Shown in pieces: positions 9,728 through 20,947 of a stretch of 64,000 nt of DNA (positions are counted from its first letter, which is position 1; each line of letters starts with the position of its first letter). The notes beneath the pieces were generated by a model. It was given only the letters and a program-made list of their open reading frames with translations. It did not search any database and was not told the origin of the DNA. Source of the DNA: Pneumocystis sp. 'macacae' (taxonomy: Eukaryota > Ascomycota > Pneumocystomycetes > Pneumocystales > Pneumocystaceae). The translations under genes and the position numbers were made by a program. The stretch is from the NCBI GenBank assembly GCA_018127085.1, contig CM030734.1, forward strand, positions 1-64,000, given 5' to 3'.

Positions 9728-10024
9728 AGCAGCAGATAAGCTTGCTGTCTCATCTCACTTTCATGTAAAAATGAAGATAACGTGCGATATATGTACTTTT
9801 AGTGTGCCCCTTCTTATCTTTCGTTATCTGTCACGTGATATTTCCAAAATTTATGCGGGGTAATGCGGGGTAAACGCAAAAACAAGGTTGCGATGAATGG
9901 GCATAAAAAACACAGGTAGGTTGGAGTACGGGCAGACTATGCGAGAATACGCCTCGTTAAATGCACTTCATGTTAATCATTCCCTTAAATATACATGCCA
10001 TTCCCAAACCATGTTCATTCACTC
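9728..10024. other. Intergenic region between the two MSG genes
   Basis: This 297-bp spacer holds, from the MSG start side: an AT-rich stretch, CACGTG at 9832-9837, two direct GCGGGGTA copies (9853-9875), and a 3' flank shared with the other MSG gene (about 9965-10024, including AAATATACATGCC and CCCAAACCAT). No promoter for the downstream gene is evident, as expected for a donor copy. Confidence 0.7.
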
Positions 10025-13000
10025 TTAAATCATAACTGAAATCATTATTCCCAACAACACCCCTCTCACCACACTCCATCCCGTCATCTTCAGCCCTCCA
10101 CTCGGTGTTACATCCCCTGCTTCATCTCCTGTTGTGCATTTTGTAGGTTTGCACCGTCTTGTCGATGTCAGCGTGACCGTGGACGTAATAGTAGATGTAG
10201 ATGTCGATGTACTAGTGTGTGTCGACGTTTTCGTGACCCATGTGTCTGTCGTCTGAATAGATTTGCATTGCTCGCTCACTGTCTTTCCATCTGGCCCGAC
10301 AGTCTTTGTTGTCGTCGTTGTGACGTTCTGTGTCACTATTTCCTGTGACTTTATGTCTAGCGGCTTCAGACCGCTACATGTCTTGTCAATATTCTTGCAT
10401 ACTTCTTCTATCCCTTGGCAATCCTCCCTAATCCCGCAATCCGAGTTTAGCCGGGTGCATCGCTCCTTCAATTCTACATATCTTGCTAACACATCTGCTG
10501 CCAAATCCAATGCTCTCGCCTCTAGCTCTGTGACCGGCACATCTTTAGCCCCTCTCCGCACTATCTTTACATGCTTCATGGTATCTTTAGCCCCTCCTGC
10601 TTTACCGTTCTTTTTATTTTTGCCTTCAGCGTTATCTCCACCTGTCTTTGCAATTGATAAAACAAGCTTAGCCTCCTCCATTGCCTTTCCTGCTTGGCTC
10701 TTAAGTTTATTAAATATTTCTAAATCATTTTTTATGACTTCTTTCGCCTCTGTTAGTTCCGCTGGTAATACTTTGCATTGCTTTTCTACCTCCTCTACTA
10801 GTCTACTGCAAACATCTTTTCTAACATCATCGTCACTCTTTTTGGGATCACTATCAGTGTTATCTTTACATAAACCACTGATTGTCTTATTATTTGATTT
10901 CTCTAATTCTGTGCAATATCCTTTCAATGCCTGATCGCACTTATCTTGACTAATGAGTTTCCCTTGAAGTTCTTTTTTCAAAACATTGTCCAAGGCTTTT
11001 CTCTTGTAGAATGGTTCGCAGTATTTCTTAAGATTTACGCAAAGTTCATTTTTTTTTAAAACCCCAGGGCAGTTAGGCTCATATTTATCACAATAAACGT
11101 CCCAAAATGGACAAACCCTGCTCAATAATGTTATGTTCTTTTGATTATTTTCAAGAAAACTAACAATTGTTGACTCTTCTATATTTTTTTTGAACACCTC
11201 GCATCTAGTTTGCACATCATCTACCATCAGCTTACACGTAGCGTTCTGGAAGGCACATACGAGAGAAAAGCGCCCGTCTCCTCTCCTAGTCCATAGACTA
11301 CACTTTTTCTTCAAATATCCGTTGCAATTCTCCTCATCCTTCAGCGTATCCTTATGTTCACTAAGTAAAAGCGTCTTCAGCAGTTCTGTCGTCCCCAGAC
11401 GCTCGCACTGCTGCTCCAGCGTATAGCACGGCCACCAAATTTCCCTTGAATCATGTCTCAGCTCCTCACACTTCCTCCCCAACTCCTTGCAGTCCTTGTC
11501 CCCCGGGAAATCCCGCTTCTTGTCCAGTTGTTCCCGCAGAAAGACCGTTCTCATCTGGTGATCATGCGTAAGCAGCCGGAGCGCCTTTAGTGGCTGTAGA
11601 CACAGAACAAGCAACTCGTCGTACGGAAAGGTCCCTTTATTTCCCTTCAGTTCTCCACAGACTTCCACTAATTTTTTCTGAAATTCTTTACGCCACGTTT
11701 CATTTGAACCGTGCAGCAGCCCCCGCATTCTTTGCTGTAACATGCTGTTTGCACGCGCATCAAGCCCTCTTTTGTAGCACGCTGCCCTCACATTCATACA
11801 CGCTTCCTTGCCATGTTGACAGCTTTCTTCAAAATAAAGACAATAAGATTCTAGTCTTGCACATTCTCCGCTGCTAAGAAATGTTGGCAATTTTCCCCAA
11901 CCAATAGTTTTATCATTCGGATCATAAAGATTATTTCTAAGAATTTCTGGCTCTAGATTGTCACAGACTTTTTTAGCATCTTTTTCTAATTCCTCACATT
12001 TTTTCTTTCCATATTCACTTAAATCATTTTTTGTACAAAGATTTTCTAGAGCCTCATGTTCATGAGTGCTTTTGCATTTTTCTTTAAGGACCTCTTCACA
12101 CTTGTTTTTTTTATGATCTTTTTTAAGCCAGAACGCCAGCAAAGCAGTCGCATCCCTCACACGCTGCCCCCCGATAACAACGCCGTCCTCCTCCGCCTCC
12201 CTGTAAAGCCCTTCCAGTCCTATGTCCTCTGCCAGCGACGCCGCCGGCCTCGTCGGATCAAAAGGCGGTCCTGGCGGTATATACACGATGTTTTCCTTTC
12301 TACATTTTTTTTCCAATTCGTCGCATTTAGCCATATATTCATCCTCACAGTTTCCAACATAAAAGTAGCATTGTTCAAGCAATGACAAACATTTCTCTTT
12401 TTTAAAATTTTTAAGTGTAGCAGCAACATCTTTTTCAAGAACTTTACACTTTTCCCCTTTTTCAGTCATAACTTTTCCGCATGTTGCTTCCTGATTCAGA
12501 CACGACTGAGTCAACTCGTTGCTTTCTCGACCCAATTCCGGGCAAAGCTTTTTAAGTTTCTCCTGACATGTATCTGATCTATTAAGATCACTTCGGAGCG
12601 CCCTCAAAAGAACTTCGTTTGCTATTTTTTCACGCTTTTTTTGATAACATAGATTCCTTAGCTTGTTACACTTCTCTGTAAGATCTGGACATGCTCCTTC
12701 CAAAAACAAACATTGTTGTTCATTCTCTTCACATTCTTTATCTGTTAAATCTGAATTTTTTTTTTTAACTGCATCCCCAAGTTTTGTTTTAAACGAAGTG
12801 CATTTTTCTTCAACCTTATTTTTTAGTTTTGTGCATTTTTCATTTTCTTTTCCATCTTCACATAAACTTTCCAGTTTTGCATGTATTTCTTTCATATTTA
12901 AATTCTTTAAATTTTTACAGTATTCTTCCAAGCCAGTTTTGCAATTTCCATCTTTATAATCTTTTTTCAAAACCAAAGCAAAAATATGCTCCTCATCAAT

Positions 13001-13060
13001 CCCATCATTCTGTGCTACTTGCGCCCGCCTCTTAACCGCCCGTGCCGCCGCCTGAGTCAA
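10025..13060 (-). CDS. msg: Major surface glycoprotein (MSG), proximal donor copy, no start codon
   Basis: This second full-length MSG open frame encodes about 1,010 residues. It shares the overall design of its neighbour: conserved A-A-R-A-V-K-R-R block at the start, cysteine-containing helical repeats along the length, a Thr/Ser-rich segment near the C-terminus, and a hydrophobic GPI-type tail ending GIMISVMI. The middle of the protein differs substantially from the distal copy, while the last about 100 residues are closely similar. The open frame begins with TTG at 13060. It continues open for some 20 codons upstream, but none of these is ATG. The only nearby ATG (about 13100) is out of frame with the MSG block. 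No leader or signal peptide was found upstream, so this looks like a donor copy. It is the innermost MSG gene of the array. Confidence 0.93.
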   Translation of the reverse strand: MTQAAARAVKRRAQVAQNDGIDEEHIFALVLKKDYKDGNCKTGLEEYCKNLKNLNMKEIHAKLESLCEDGKENEKCTKLKNKVEEKCTSFKTKLGDAVKKKNSDLTDKECEENEQQCLFLEGACPDLTEKCNKLRNLCYQKKREKIANEVLLRALRSDLNRSDTCQEKLKKLCPELGRESNELTQSCLNQEATCGKVMTEKGEKCKVLEKDVAATLKNFKKEKCLSLLEQCYFYVGNCEDEYMAKCDELEKKCRKENIVYIPPGPPFDPTRPAASLAEDIGLEGLYREAEEDGVVIGGQRVRDATALLAFWLKKDHKKNKCEEVLKEKCKSTHEHEALENLCTKNDLSEYGKKKCEELEKDAKKVCDNLEPEILRNNLYDPNDKTIGWGKLPTFLSSGECARLESYCLYFEESCQHGKEACMNVRAACYKRGLDARANSMLQQRMRGLLHGSNETWRKEFQKKLVEVCGELKGNKGTFPYDELLVLCLQPLKALRLLTHDHQMRTVFLREQLDKKRDFPGDKDCKELGRKCEELRHDSREIWWPCYTLEQQCERLGTTELLKTLLLSEHKDTLKDEENCNGYLKKKCSLWTRRGDGRFSLVCAFQNATCKLMVDDVQTRCEVFKKNIEESTIVSFLENNQKNITLLSRVCPFWDVYCDKYEPNCPGVLKKNELCVNLKKYCEPFYKRKALDNVLKKELQGKLISQDKCDQALKGYCTELEKSNNKTISGLCKDNTDSDPKKSDDDVRKDVCSRLVEEVEKQCKVLPAELTEAKEVIKNDLEIFNKLKSQAGKAMEEAKLVLSIAKTGGDNAEGKNKKNGKAGGAKDTMKHVKIVRRGAKDVPVTELEARALDLAADVLARYVELKERCTRLNSDCGIREDCQGIEEVCKNIDKTCSGLKPLDIKSQEIVTQNVTTTTTKTVGPDGKTVSEQCKSIQTTDTWVTKTSTHTSTSTSTSTITSTVTLTSTRRCKPTKCTTGDEAGDVTPSGGLKMTGWSVVRGVLLGIMISVMI
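13008..13048 (-). promoter_or_regulatory. CRJE-like conserved recombination junction element
   Basis: This is the counterpart of 9663-9703. The GC-rich block contains AAGAGGCGGGCGCAAG and encodes the kexin-type K-R-R site. Immediately upstream the two genes have unrelated sequence, so homology starts at this element, as expected for a recombination boundary. Confidence 0.85.
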
Positions 13061-16000
13061 ATTTCCTAGAGTGAAAGAACAGATATAAGTGAGTTTCCAT
13101 GGTATACTATTCTGTTTTATTGATTCTTTATTAAAAATTTTAATGACATGTAAAAGTAATTGAAACTTTTTTATACTAAAATCATATATTAAATTATTTT
13201 TTCTTAGTTTTATAAAGCTTTAAGTAAATTTTGATATAAAAATTGTAATAGACAAGAATAGATTTATAATTATATTAATTAATTCTTTTAAATGTTTTCT
13301 TTAATATTAAAATAATTTAAGACTAAGATTTTATTATGTTCTGTAGTTTGTTAATTAAAATCTATGATTTAATTTAAAAGAATAAATTATTTTTTGATAT
13401 GTAAAAGGTTTTTATAAATAATGTATTATATTTAAAAATATATTTAAATATTTTGTTGTGTTAAAAATGTTTTAAAAATGTTAAATAATAATTTGAATTA
13501 AATAAATAATAGATAGTAGAATAAATTTTATAATTCTTTTTGCAAATTCAATTTTAGATTAGGATTGTAAGTATTGGAATTCGTGTTGCATTAAGATTAA
13601 ATATGTTGAATTTTGAGTTGCATTAGCATATTAATTTTTATATGTTTTTGAATCTTATAATAATATTATAATTATCAATATAATACCAGAATTAATGATT
13701 TAATGTTATATAAAAACTTAAAAATAAGTAAAAAAGATAAATAAATAAAAATTAGATGAACTACATAACGGACTATCTCTATTTTTATATAATTCAAGTT
13801 GATAATATAATGATTATTGATAAAATATGATTTATAAAATAAACAATAATAAATTCATAATTTAACTGAGTTTTTTGAGATATAAAAGTTTGCTTTAGTG
13901 ATAAATTTGCATTGTGTCAATTAACTTTATATAGTTATTAGCGAAAGAAATATGGTATATTTTTTGACCTTAGTATTTATTAATGTTTTTCTAATAATAT
14001 TTAAATTTACGTCAGTTATATATAAATTCTTTGTAATAATAGGGATAATTATTATTTTTGTTCATAATATTTATTTTAAATCTTGTTACTTATTGTTTTG
14101 GTTTTTATAAATGTTATTGAAATTTTTTGTATATTTCTTCAGGTCAGATTTTAAATTGTTGAGGATTTTTATGAGCTTTATTTGATCAAAGATATTTATA
14201 GATTATAAATAACTTTTTCTACACATGTAATTTATTTGGAAGTAGTGGTATTTTTCAATCTATTTTGTAATCCAATATAGTATTTTTTAAATTATTTAGT
14301 GAATTTATTGAATATTTCTTAACTAATTTTTGTTATTATTTTTAGATAAATTTTTGAATATTTTATTATTTTCTGTGCTCTGTCTATGATATTTGGTGCT
14401 TCGTTTTTTTATTTTTAAGATTATACTTATATATGAATTTCTTTAGAAACTTTTTGTAGAATATTTTTTAATATTTTTAAACTGTCCAAATTGTTTTTGT
14501 TGTTATTTTTTAATATGAATTCTTAGGTATTAATTGGTTATAATATTATATCTAATAGTTGTATATTATTTTAAAATTCTTTAGTTCTATTTTTAAATTA
14601 AGTTTTATATAAATTTTTATCATTTTTTTTAATATTATCGTTTCGTCTTATTGATTTTATCCAGATTGCATTATTTAATATAACATATTATCATAAAATA
14701 TGTTATCTTTAATTTAATACATATAAGATAATATATATCATCTTTTTAAATCACAGAGTTTGTAAATATAATGTATAATTATTAGTATTTATTAATATAA
14801 TAACTTTAATAAATTATGTTTTAGTGTTTTTGTAGTTTTTAAATAAGTATATAATTTTTTTAATACATAAAATAAATATTCAAGCTATGGGTTATTTTGT
14901 AGTCATATAGATTTAAAAATTAAAATATTTTTTAGTTGGTTATTTTTCAAAAATTTGATATTTCATAAAAGTAGGGTTTACATATAATATCAGTTTTGAT
15001 AAATTTGCATATTTTAAATTTAAAGTACAATACAAATATGTATATGTTATAATGATGTAGTATTGTGTCTTAAATAATTTTTGTAATTTTTAATATTTTC
15101 TTTTGTATTATAAAACTTTGATTTTTAATATTCTATTTATTAATACATTAAACCCTTTTTATGATATTTAGTTTTTAGACTAATATATATATATATTCGA
15201 AATTTTTCTTATGGTATTTTCGTAAATAAAAGGAATATCATTTAAAATTAAATATATCTTTTGAATTGATAATAGTAATTCTGTTTAATTAGAAAAAAGA
15301 GGTACTTAAATCAGTTCTTTTATAATTAAACATAAATTATTTAGAGTGAACAATATTTTAAAAATATTTTATTTTATTTTATTTAAATTATTATATATAT
15401 TTATTTTTAAAGAAATTTTGTTAATATTATATATATAATTTTTATTTTTCAATTGTTTATTATAAAAACGATTTTTAATAATATCTTAGTTTTCTATTAA
15501 TTCTAGTTTTAGTATCATTTTTACTAGTATTAATACAGATAAATTAATAATGAGATTTATAAAGATATTTATTTTTAGAGTTTATAACAAGAATGCTTTA
15601 TTATCTTATAAAAACTGTGCAAATTTGTTTTTTTATTATAAAGTTTTATATTCAATTGAGTGAAATTTGGGTGAATAATATATAATATTGTTATCTTTTT
15701 GAAAATTTTTAAACTTTATTTTTTTATAAGCGTGTAAAAATTATATTAAATGATTTATATAATTTATATAATATTTTATTAGTGAATTCTATGTTTTTAA
15801 ATAAAGTTTTAATATTTTTCTTAAAAAAGTTATAACTTTATTTAGAATTATCTGTAAATTTAATCTTTATTTATGAAATAATAACTTTCATGGTTAATTA
15901 GTTATTCTTTTTAATGTTTAGAAACTTTTTTGACTCTTATTTTATAAAGAATGTTATATTTTTCCAAATGTTTTTAAAAGAATTTATCAACTTGTTATAT

Positions 16001-17845
16001 TTTTAGTAATATTAATTTATTATTTTGTTAGAAATCCTAGTAAAAATAATAATAGATTTTTTTGGAGATCAAAAGATTGTTTTATTAATAATTTATATAT
16101 TTTTAATTATTTAGTAACATTATTTATTGACTATTGTCTTCATATAAATTTTTAATATTTTTGAAATTAGTGCATTTCTAATAGTTTTTAAGAGAATTAA
16201 TTTATTTCTTATTTTCTATAATATGTTTTTTGATTTAAAAATTATTAAAAAAAAAACTCATTAAAATATTTTTGTTGATACATTTTAGAGGTTTTTAAGT
16301 TAGCTCATTTAAAATAATAGCTAAATAATCGTTAGTATGTATAGAATTCATTAATATAGATGAATTTAGTTTATTTAGAAATTTTTGTTTTTAGTATTCA
16401 TTTTTAGTTTTAATAAATTATCTTTTATTTGTAAATTTAAATTAAAATATTGTGTTTTATAAAAAAAAATTATATTAATATTAAATAATAGATAAAATAT
16501 ATATAATAAATGAATAAATATTTTTAATTTTTTTGTAAATTTTTTAATTTTTATAATAAAATTATTCTTAAAGTTTGAAGAGTTAATTTAGTTTTTATTT
16601 ATTTATGTTTTTTATACTTAATTTATATTTATTTTTAAGAGTTGTTTCTAAATATTTTAAATTTATATTATAAATTAGAATTATGTTAATAAGTTGATTT
16701 TCTGAAAGTTTAAATATCGTTTTATTGAAAATATTGTTTAATTATATTTTTGTAGATCTGAAATATTTAAATAAGTTTGTTGTTTTTTATTTTTTTATCT
16801 AAGTTCATCATTTGTATTAACCATTGATTTTTTTAATAGTTTAAATGTACTTTTTTTATTTTTAGTATATTTATTTTTTATATTCTGTTTTTTTTGGATA
16901 TTTTTATTTATTGATGTTCTACGATGTTTATTTTCTATAATGAAACATTTTTAAAATTAACCTTATTTTTTTTATATATTGAATTTTACCTAAATTTTTG
17001 GTTTTTAATAATTTTTCTAATGTCTTGTAAGGATATTAATATCTTATTTTTTTTTTATTATTTTAGATGATATTTATGGTATATATGTTAATATTATAGA
17101 GAAATGATTGTTATCATTTTTTTGGAAAAAGATGTTTTTAAAAATAATAGATTTTAGTTTTAAATCTTACGATAGTAAAAAATCGTAAATTTGCAATAAG
17201 TTTTTATGTCATGTAATTTTAAAGTTTTATAATTATTTTTAATGATATATAATTATTTCTAGACAATATTTATAGAATTAATATGAAAGTTAAAATAAGT
17301 TATTTTGAATAAAAATGTAGTAATAATGATTATTTTATAATATTTTTGTTCAAGATTAAAAGGTGTCTTAAAAAATACACACAAAATAAAAATTGTTTAC
17401 GGATTTTTTAAATTATTTTTCGTTAATTGTTTTTAAGGTTATAATTTTTAGAGGTATTCTTATGCTTAAATATTCTAAATATTCCAATTTTATATTTTTA
17501 GTTTTTATTTAGAAATTAGTTTAATCGTTTTTATTTTTAAATTTTCATTTATATTCCTGAATGATATTAAAATATATGTTTATGATATGAAATCTGATTT
17601 CAATTTTTTGATTTACGATCTCTGATATTCATATTTTATAATTCAGTATTTTTTAAAAAAAATTTAGATAGCTTAATATTAAAATTAGTCGAAATGGATT
17701 TTAGGTTTCTAAAAGATTTAAATATATTCAAAGATCCTAAAATATACTTATTATCTAACATAATATTATATAAGAAATATTTATATCAAAAAATGTCTAT
17801 ATATTTTTTAAGAAAAATGTATTGTTTTAATAATAATTAGTTATT
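13061..17845. other. 4.8-kb AT-rich gene-free region between MSG array and chromosome interior
   Basis: No open frame of 60 codons exists on either strand and I could not assemble a spliced gene. The sequence is very AT-rich with T- and A-runs and no obvious tandem repeat. It starts at the 5' boundary of the last MSG gene and ends at the 3' end of NTF2. No MSG expression-site leader was recognised in it. Confidence 0.7.
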
Positions 17846-18512
17846 CTACGAATAATTTAGTCTAAAAATATCATTTAGTACATAAAAAGTATTTCCATCT
17901 GGAATAAGATGAAAAGTTTGTGAATAACGTTGAGGATTTTGTTCTTCATCAACCTAATAACATTAATTTGGTTTTATCTTTTAAGAATATAAAGCATATA
18001 CTAAAAGGTCACCTGTAACCATAACAATAACACTTCCTCCGGATAAAGAAGGTTGAACATCAAGAGTTGAGATTCTATGCTGTACTTTACTAAAAGGGAG
18101 TTCCTATAAAACTGTCAATTTGAAGAGAAATAGAAAAAAATTAAATATATATATAGTATTTCAACTACTATATATATATATAAATAAATAACAAACCATT
18201 AATTTTTGTATAATTTTATCAACTCCTTGAATTTGAGAACTCTCAAAAGTAAGCATTGAATGAGAACGCTATTTTTAGTAAGTTTAGTTAAATTATTTTA
18301 TTATATTTCTTATTACATACATATAATGGTGCTAATTGAGATCTATCTGTGTCAAAATTCTTATAATAAAAGTCCTATAAAGATTTATTAATAAAACATT
18401 TGAAATATATAATTATTCAATACAGTAAATTGTGCTGCCAAAGTATTTATATCTACACGTTATTAGACTTTTATAAAAAAATGTTGTAGAAAAATAAATA
18501 TATACCAGTCAT
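17846..18512 (-). CDS. NTF2: Nuclear transport factor 2 (NTF2)
   Basis: NTF2 carries Ran-GDP into the nucleus by binding RanGDP and FxFG nucleoporins. Six exons can be joined with GT-AG introns. A seven-base first exon (ATGACTG, ending at 18506) leads into [10 protein letters not shown]. Later exons read [68 protein letters not shown] and [20 protein letters not shown], ending NDIFRLNYS. Order and spacing follow the family along the whole ~125-residue length, including the QHRI and MVTG motifs. It is the first single-copy gene in from the telomere and is divergent from TVP18. Confidence 0.95.
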
Positions 18513-18889
18513 TTTTTATTTTTTTATTTTATTCTTATAACTTATTTTACGAATGAAATTTTCGGAATATTTTTTTATAAAAGCATATTAACAAGTCCAA
18601 TAGTTAAGTGATAATATATTTCTCTTTCATATTAAATATATATTTTAAAGGGTTTTCATATATAGTGCAATAGAATTTTATTTTAAATTATATTAGGTAA
18701 TTATCCTTGATTTTTGAATTTATAAAAATTTGATAAATTTATTCGATTTTGAAAAGAAAAAGTAATTTAATTTTAGAAAAATTAGTTTTGTTTTAGTCAT
18801 TTGAACACTTTTTGAATTATTTTTGTAAATTTTAGAAAATGTTTTTTTAATAATTGTTGAAGTTATTCTTTAGGAAAAATTATCAAATT

Positions 18890-19613
18890 ATGGGTTTTGT
18901 AGATGAAATTAAAGCCCGAAATTTCAGTATATATGCTCAATGGTATTATTATTATTACTAGATTTTTTTTGTGAATTAGTGTTTTAATTTAATATTTAGG
19001 TTTGGGATTATTTCTATCATTCGTAATTTATTTTTCATTATTATGGAGTAAAAATCAATAAGTATATAGTTGATTTTGTTTTGGGGTTTGTGAATTTATT
19101 TCGCATCGGCTCTATTGTTGTTTTCAGTGTATTGAGCTTGTATTTACTTTTTTTTTTTATCATTTTCTAATATTCCAGGGTAATGGGCTTTATACTTATG
19201 TTTATTGAAATTCCATTTTTAATGAGGATATGTCCCACTAGTCGGAAATTGTATGTATTTCGAACTTTTTTGAATACTAATATTATAGTGACTCTTTTAT
19301 TCAATATTTTAATCAAAATTGGCCACGTGCAGTGTGTTTTGAATATATTTTTAACATATTCGTAATTTATTTGTATAGGGAGTATATATTATTTTTTCTA
19401 CTATTTTGTTTCTTTCTGGGATTATTAAATGGACATCCTTAATTGTTGCTGCATTTTTTATGATTATTACTTGTTTATGTTATGGTATATAGACTTTATT
19501 TTCATTTTTATATAAATTGCTGAATATTGGTAGTGATTGCAGCTCTTAAAGGACAAACGTTTGCAAATAGTTCTCTTCTCGGAGGCTCAGGTATTACTCA
19601 GATGGCAGTCTAG
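18890..19613 (+). CDS. TVP18: Golgi membrane protein Tvp18
   Basis: Tvp18 is a small conserved fungal multi-pass protein of Tlg2-containing Golgi compartments. The start ATG opens MGFVDEIKARNFSIYAQW, matching the family N-terminus. The middle exon contains EIPFLMRICPTSRK, the most conserved family motif. The final exon ends LKGQTFANSSLLGGSGITQM followed by AV and stop. Hydrophobic segments between these anchors are consistent with four membrane spans. Several short introns interrupt the gene, and junctions between about 18,953 and 19,180 are uncertain. It is head-to-head with NTF2 across about 380 bp of promoter DNA. Confidence 0.85.
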
Positions 19614-20947
19614 TAGATTAATTAGAGTCTTTAATGGGTCTATTTAATAGACAAATAAGTTTTAAAAATATATTATAATTTTTTTATTACAGTGATTTAT
19701 AAAAATTTGTACTAAATACTTTAATTTCTGAAATTTTATATAGTATTTGATTTGTTTTATAGTTTTTAGTAGTTTTTAGTTTATACTAATATTTTATTTT
19801 AATAAATTTGTTTCTATTGTAATTTTGATATATGAAATGTTTTAAAATAAAATTTTTATAGTTTTAAAGTTTTTTTTGATTTTTATGGATATTTTGAATA
19901 TATTTATATAAAATTAAATTGATTTTGAATTTTTTTTAATTACTGGGATTTTATATGTTTTATAGATAGTATTGATGAATAGATGTTTTAGAAAAATATA
20001 ATTATATTAATTAAAATTAACATTAAAATGATTTTTATATCAGTATTATAAATATTTAAATATTTAATAAATTTTATAAAAGGTGTATAAAAATTAAAAT
20101 TATGTTTTTTGTATATTTATAATTATAACATATTGTTTTTGTTTGGCGTTTTTCTTAATATTTGAATTTATTATTTTATTGTAGGAATTATTTTAAGATT
20201 TAAAATTTTCAAAAATAATTATAGATATTGAAAAAATTAAATTTCAATATTATTTTATAATTTTGAAAAATAGATTTAAAAATATTTAAAATATTCAATT
20301 TACTATAAATAATATATTTTTGGAGAAAATTTGTTGTTTTTATAAGAGATTTATGAAATTGGATTTATGGTATTTGTTAAAATATAAGAGAAATTAAAAT
20401 AACTATTTTGTTTTTATGATATTATGTTTTATAATTAATATATTATTTGATAGTGTATTAATAGAAAATTTATGTTTAAATAAATTATAATATAATTTAA
20501 AAGAAATTGGAGAAATTTGTTAATATCTTTTATAAAGTTAATTTTAAATACTTAATCCAGTAATATGTGATCTTCTAATTAGAATAGATTATTAATTTTA
20601 TATTATATTATTGTTAAATATGCTTTAATAAAAATAATAAGACTTTGGAATTTTTAAGAAATTAATACAATTTTTTTTATTTTTGTATTTTATTATTTTA
20701 TATTTATCTTATAAAATAATTTAAGTTTAGAAGATATTATAATTGTTAAATTCTATCAATTTAATTTAATTCTTATAAATTTTAAAATTGAATAATATTT
20801 AGTATAATTTTTCTTATATAAATTCATTAATAAAAATTTTTTTTATCTAAAGTTCTTTAATTTTTTATAGAAAAGTAATAGGTTAAATTACTTGTATAAG
20901 AGATTAAAAAATATTTAATTTTATGTTTAAAAGAGTTATGAAAAATA
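19614..20947. other. AT-rich intergenic region
   Basis: No gene, RNA or repeat recognised in this 1.3-kb stretch, which is dominated by A/T homopolymers. Confidence 0.6.

Noticed and set aside
6885..9863. Open frames antisense to the distal MSG gene (for example 6885-7658, 7689-8348)
   Set aside because: They are Ser/Phe-rich mirror images of Lys/Glu-rich MSG codons on the other strand, with no independent motif.
10263..12959. Open frames antisense to the proximal MSG gene
   Set aside because: Same shadow effect as for the distal copy.
13061..17845. MSG expression-site leader (UCS) upstream of the proximal MSG gene
   Set aside because: No in-frame ATG, signal-peptide-like sequence or supportable leader exon could be found.
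19183..19365. Independent small ORF of 60 codons
   Set aside because: It is the central exon of TVP18 (EIPFLMRICPTSRK).
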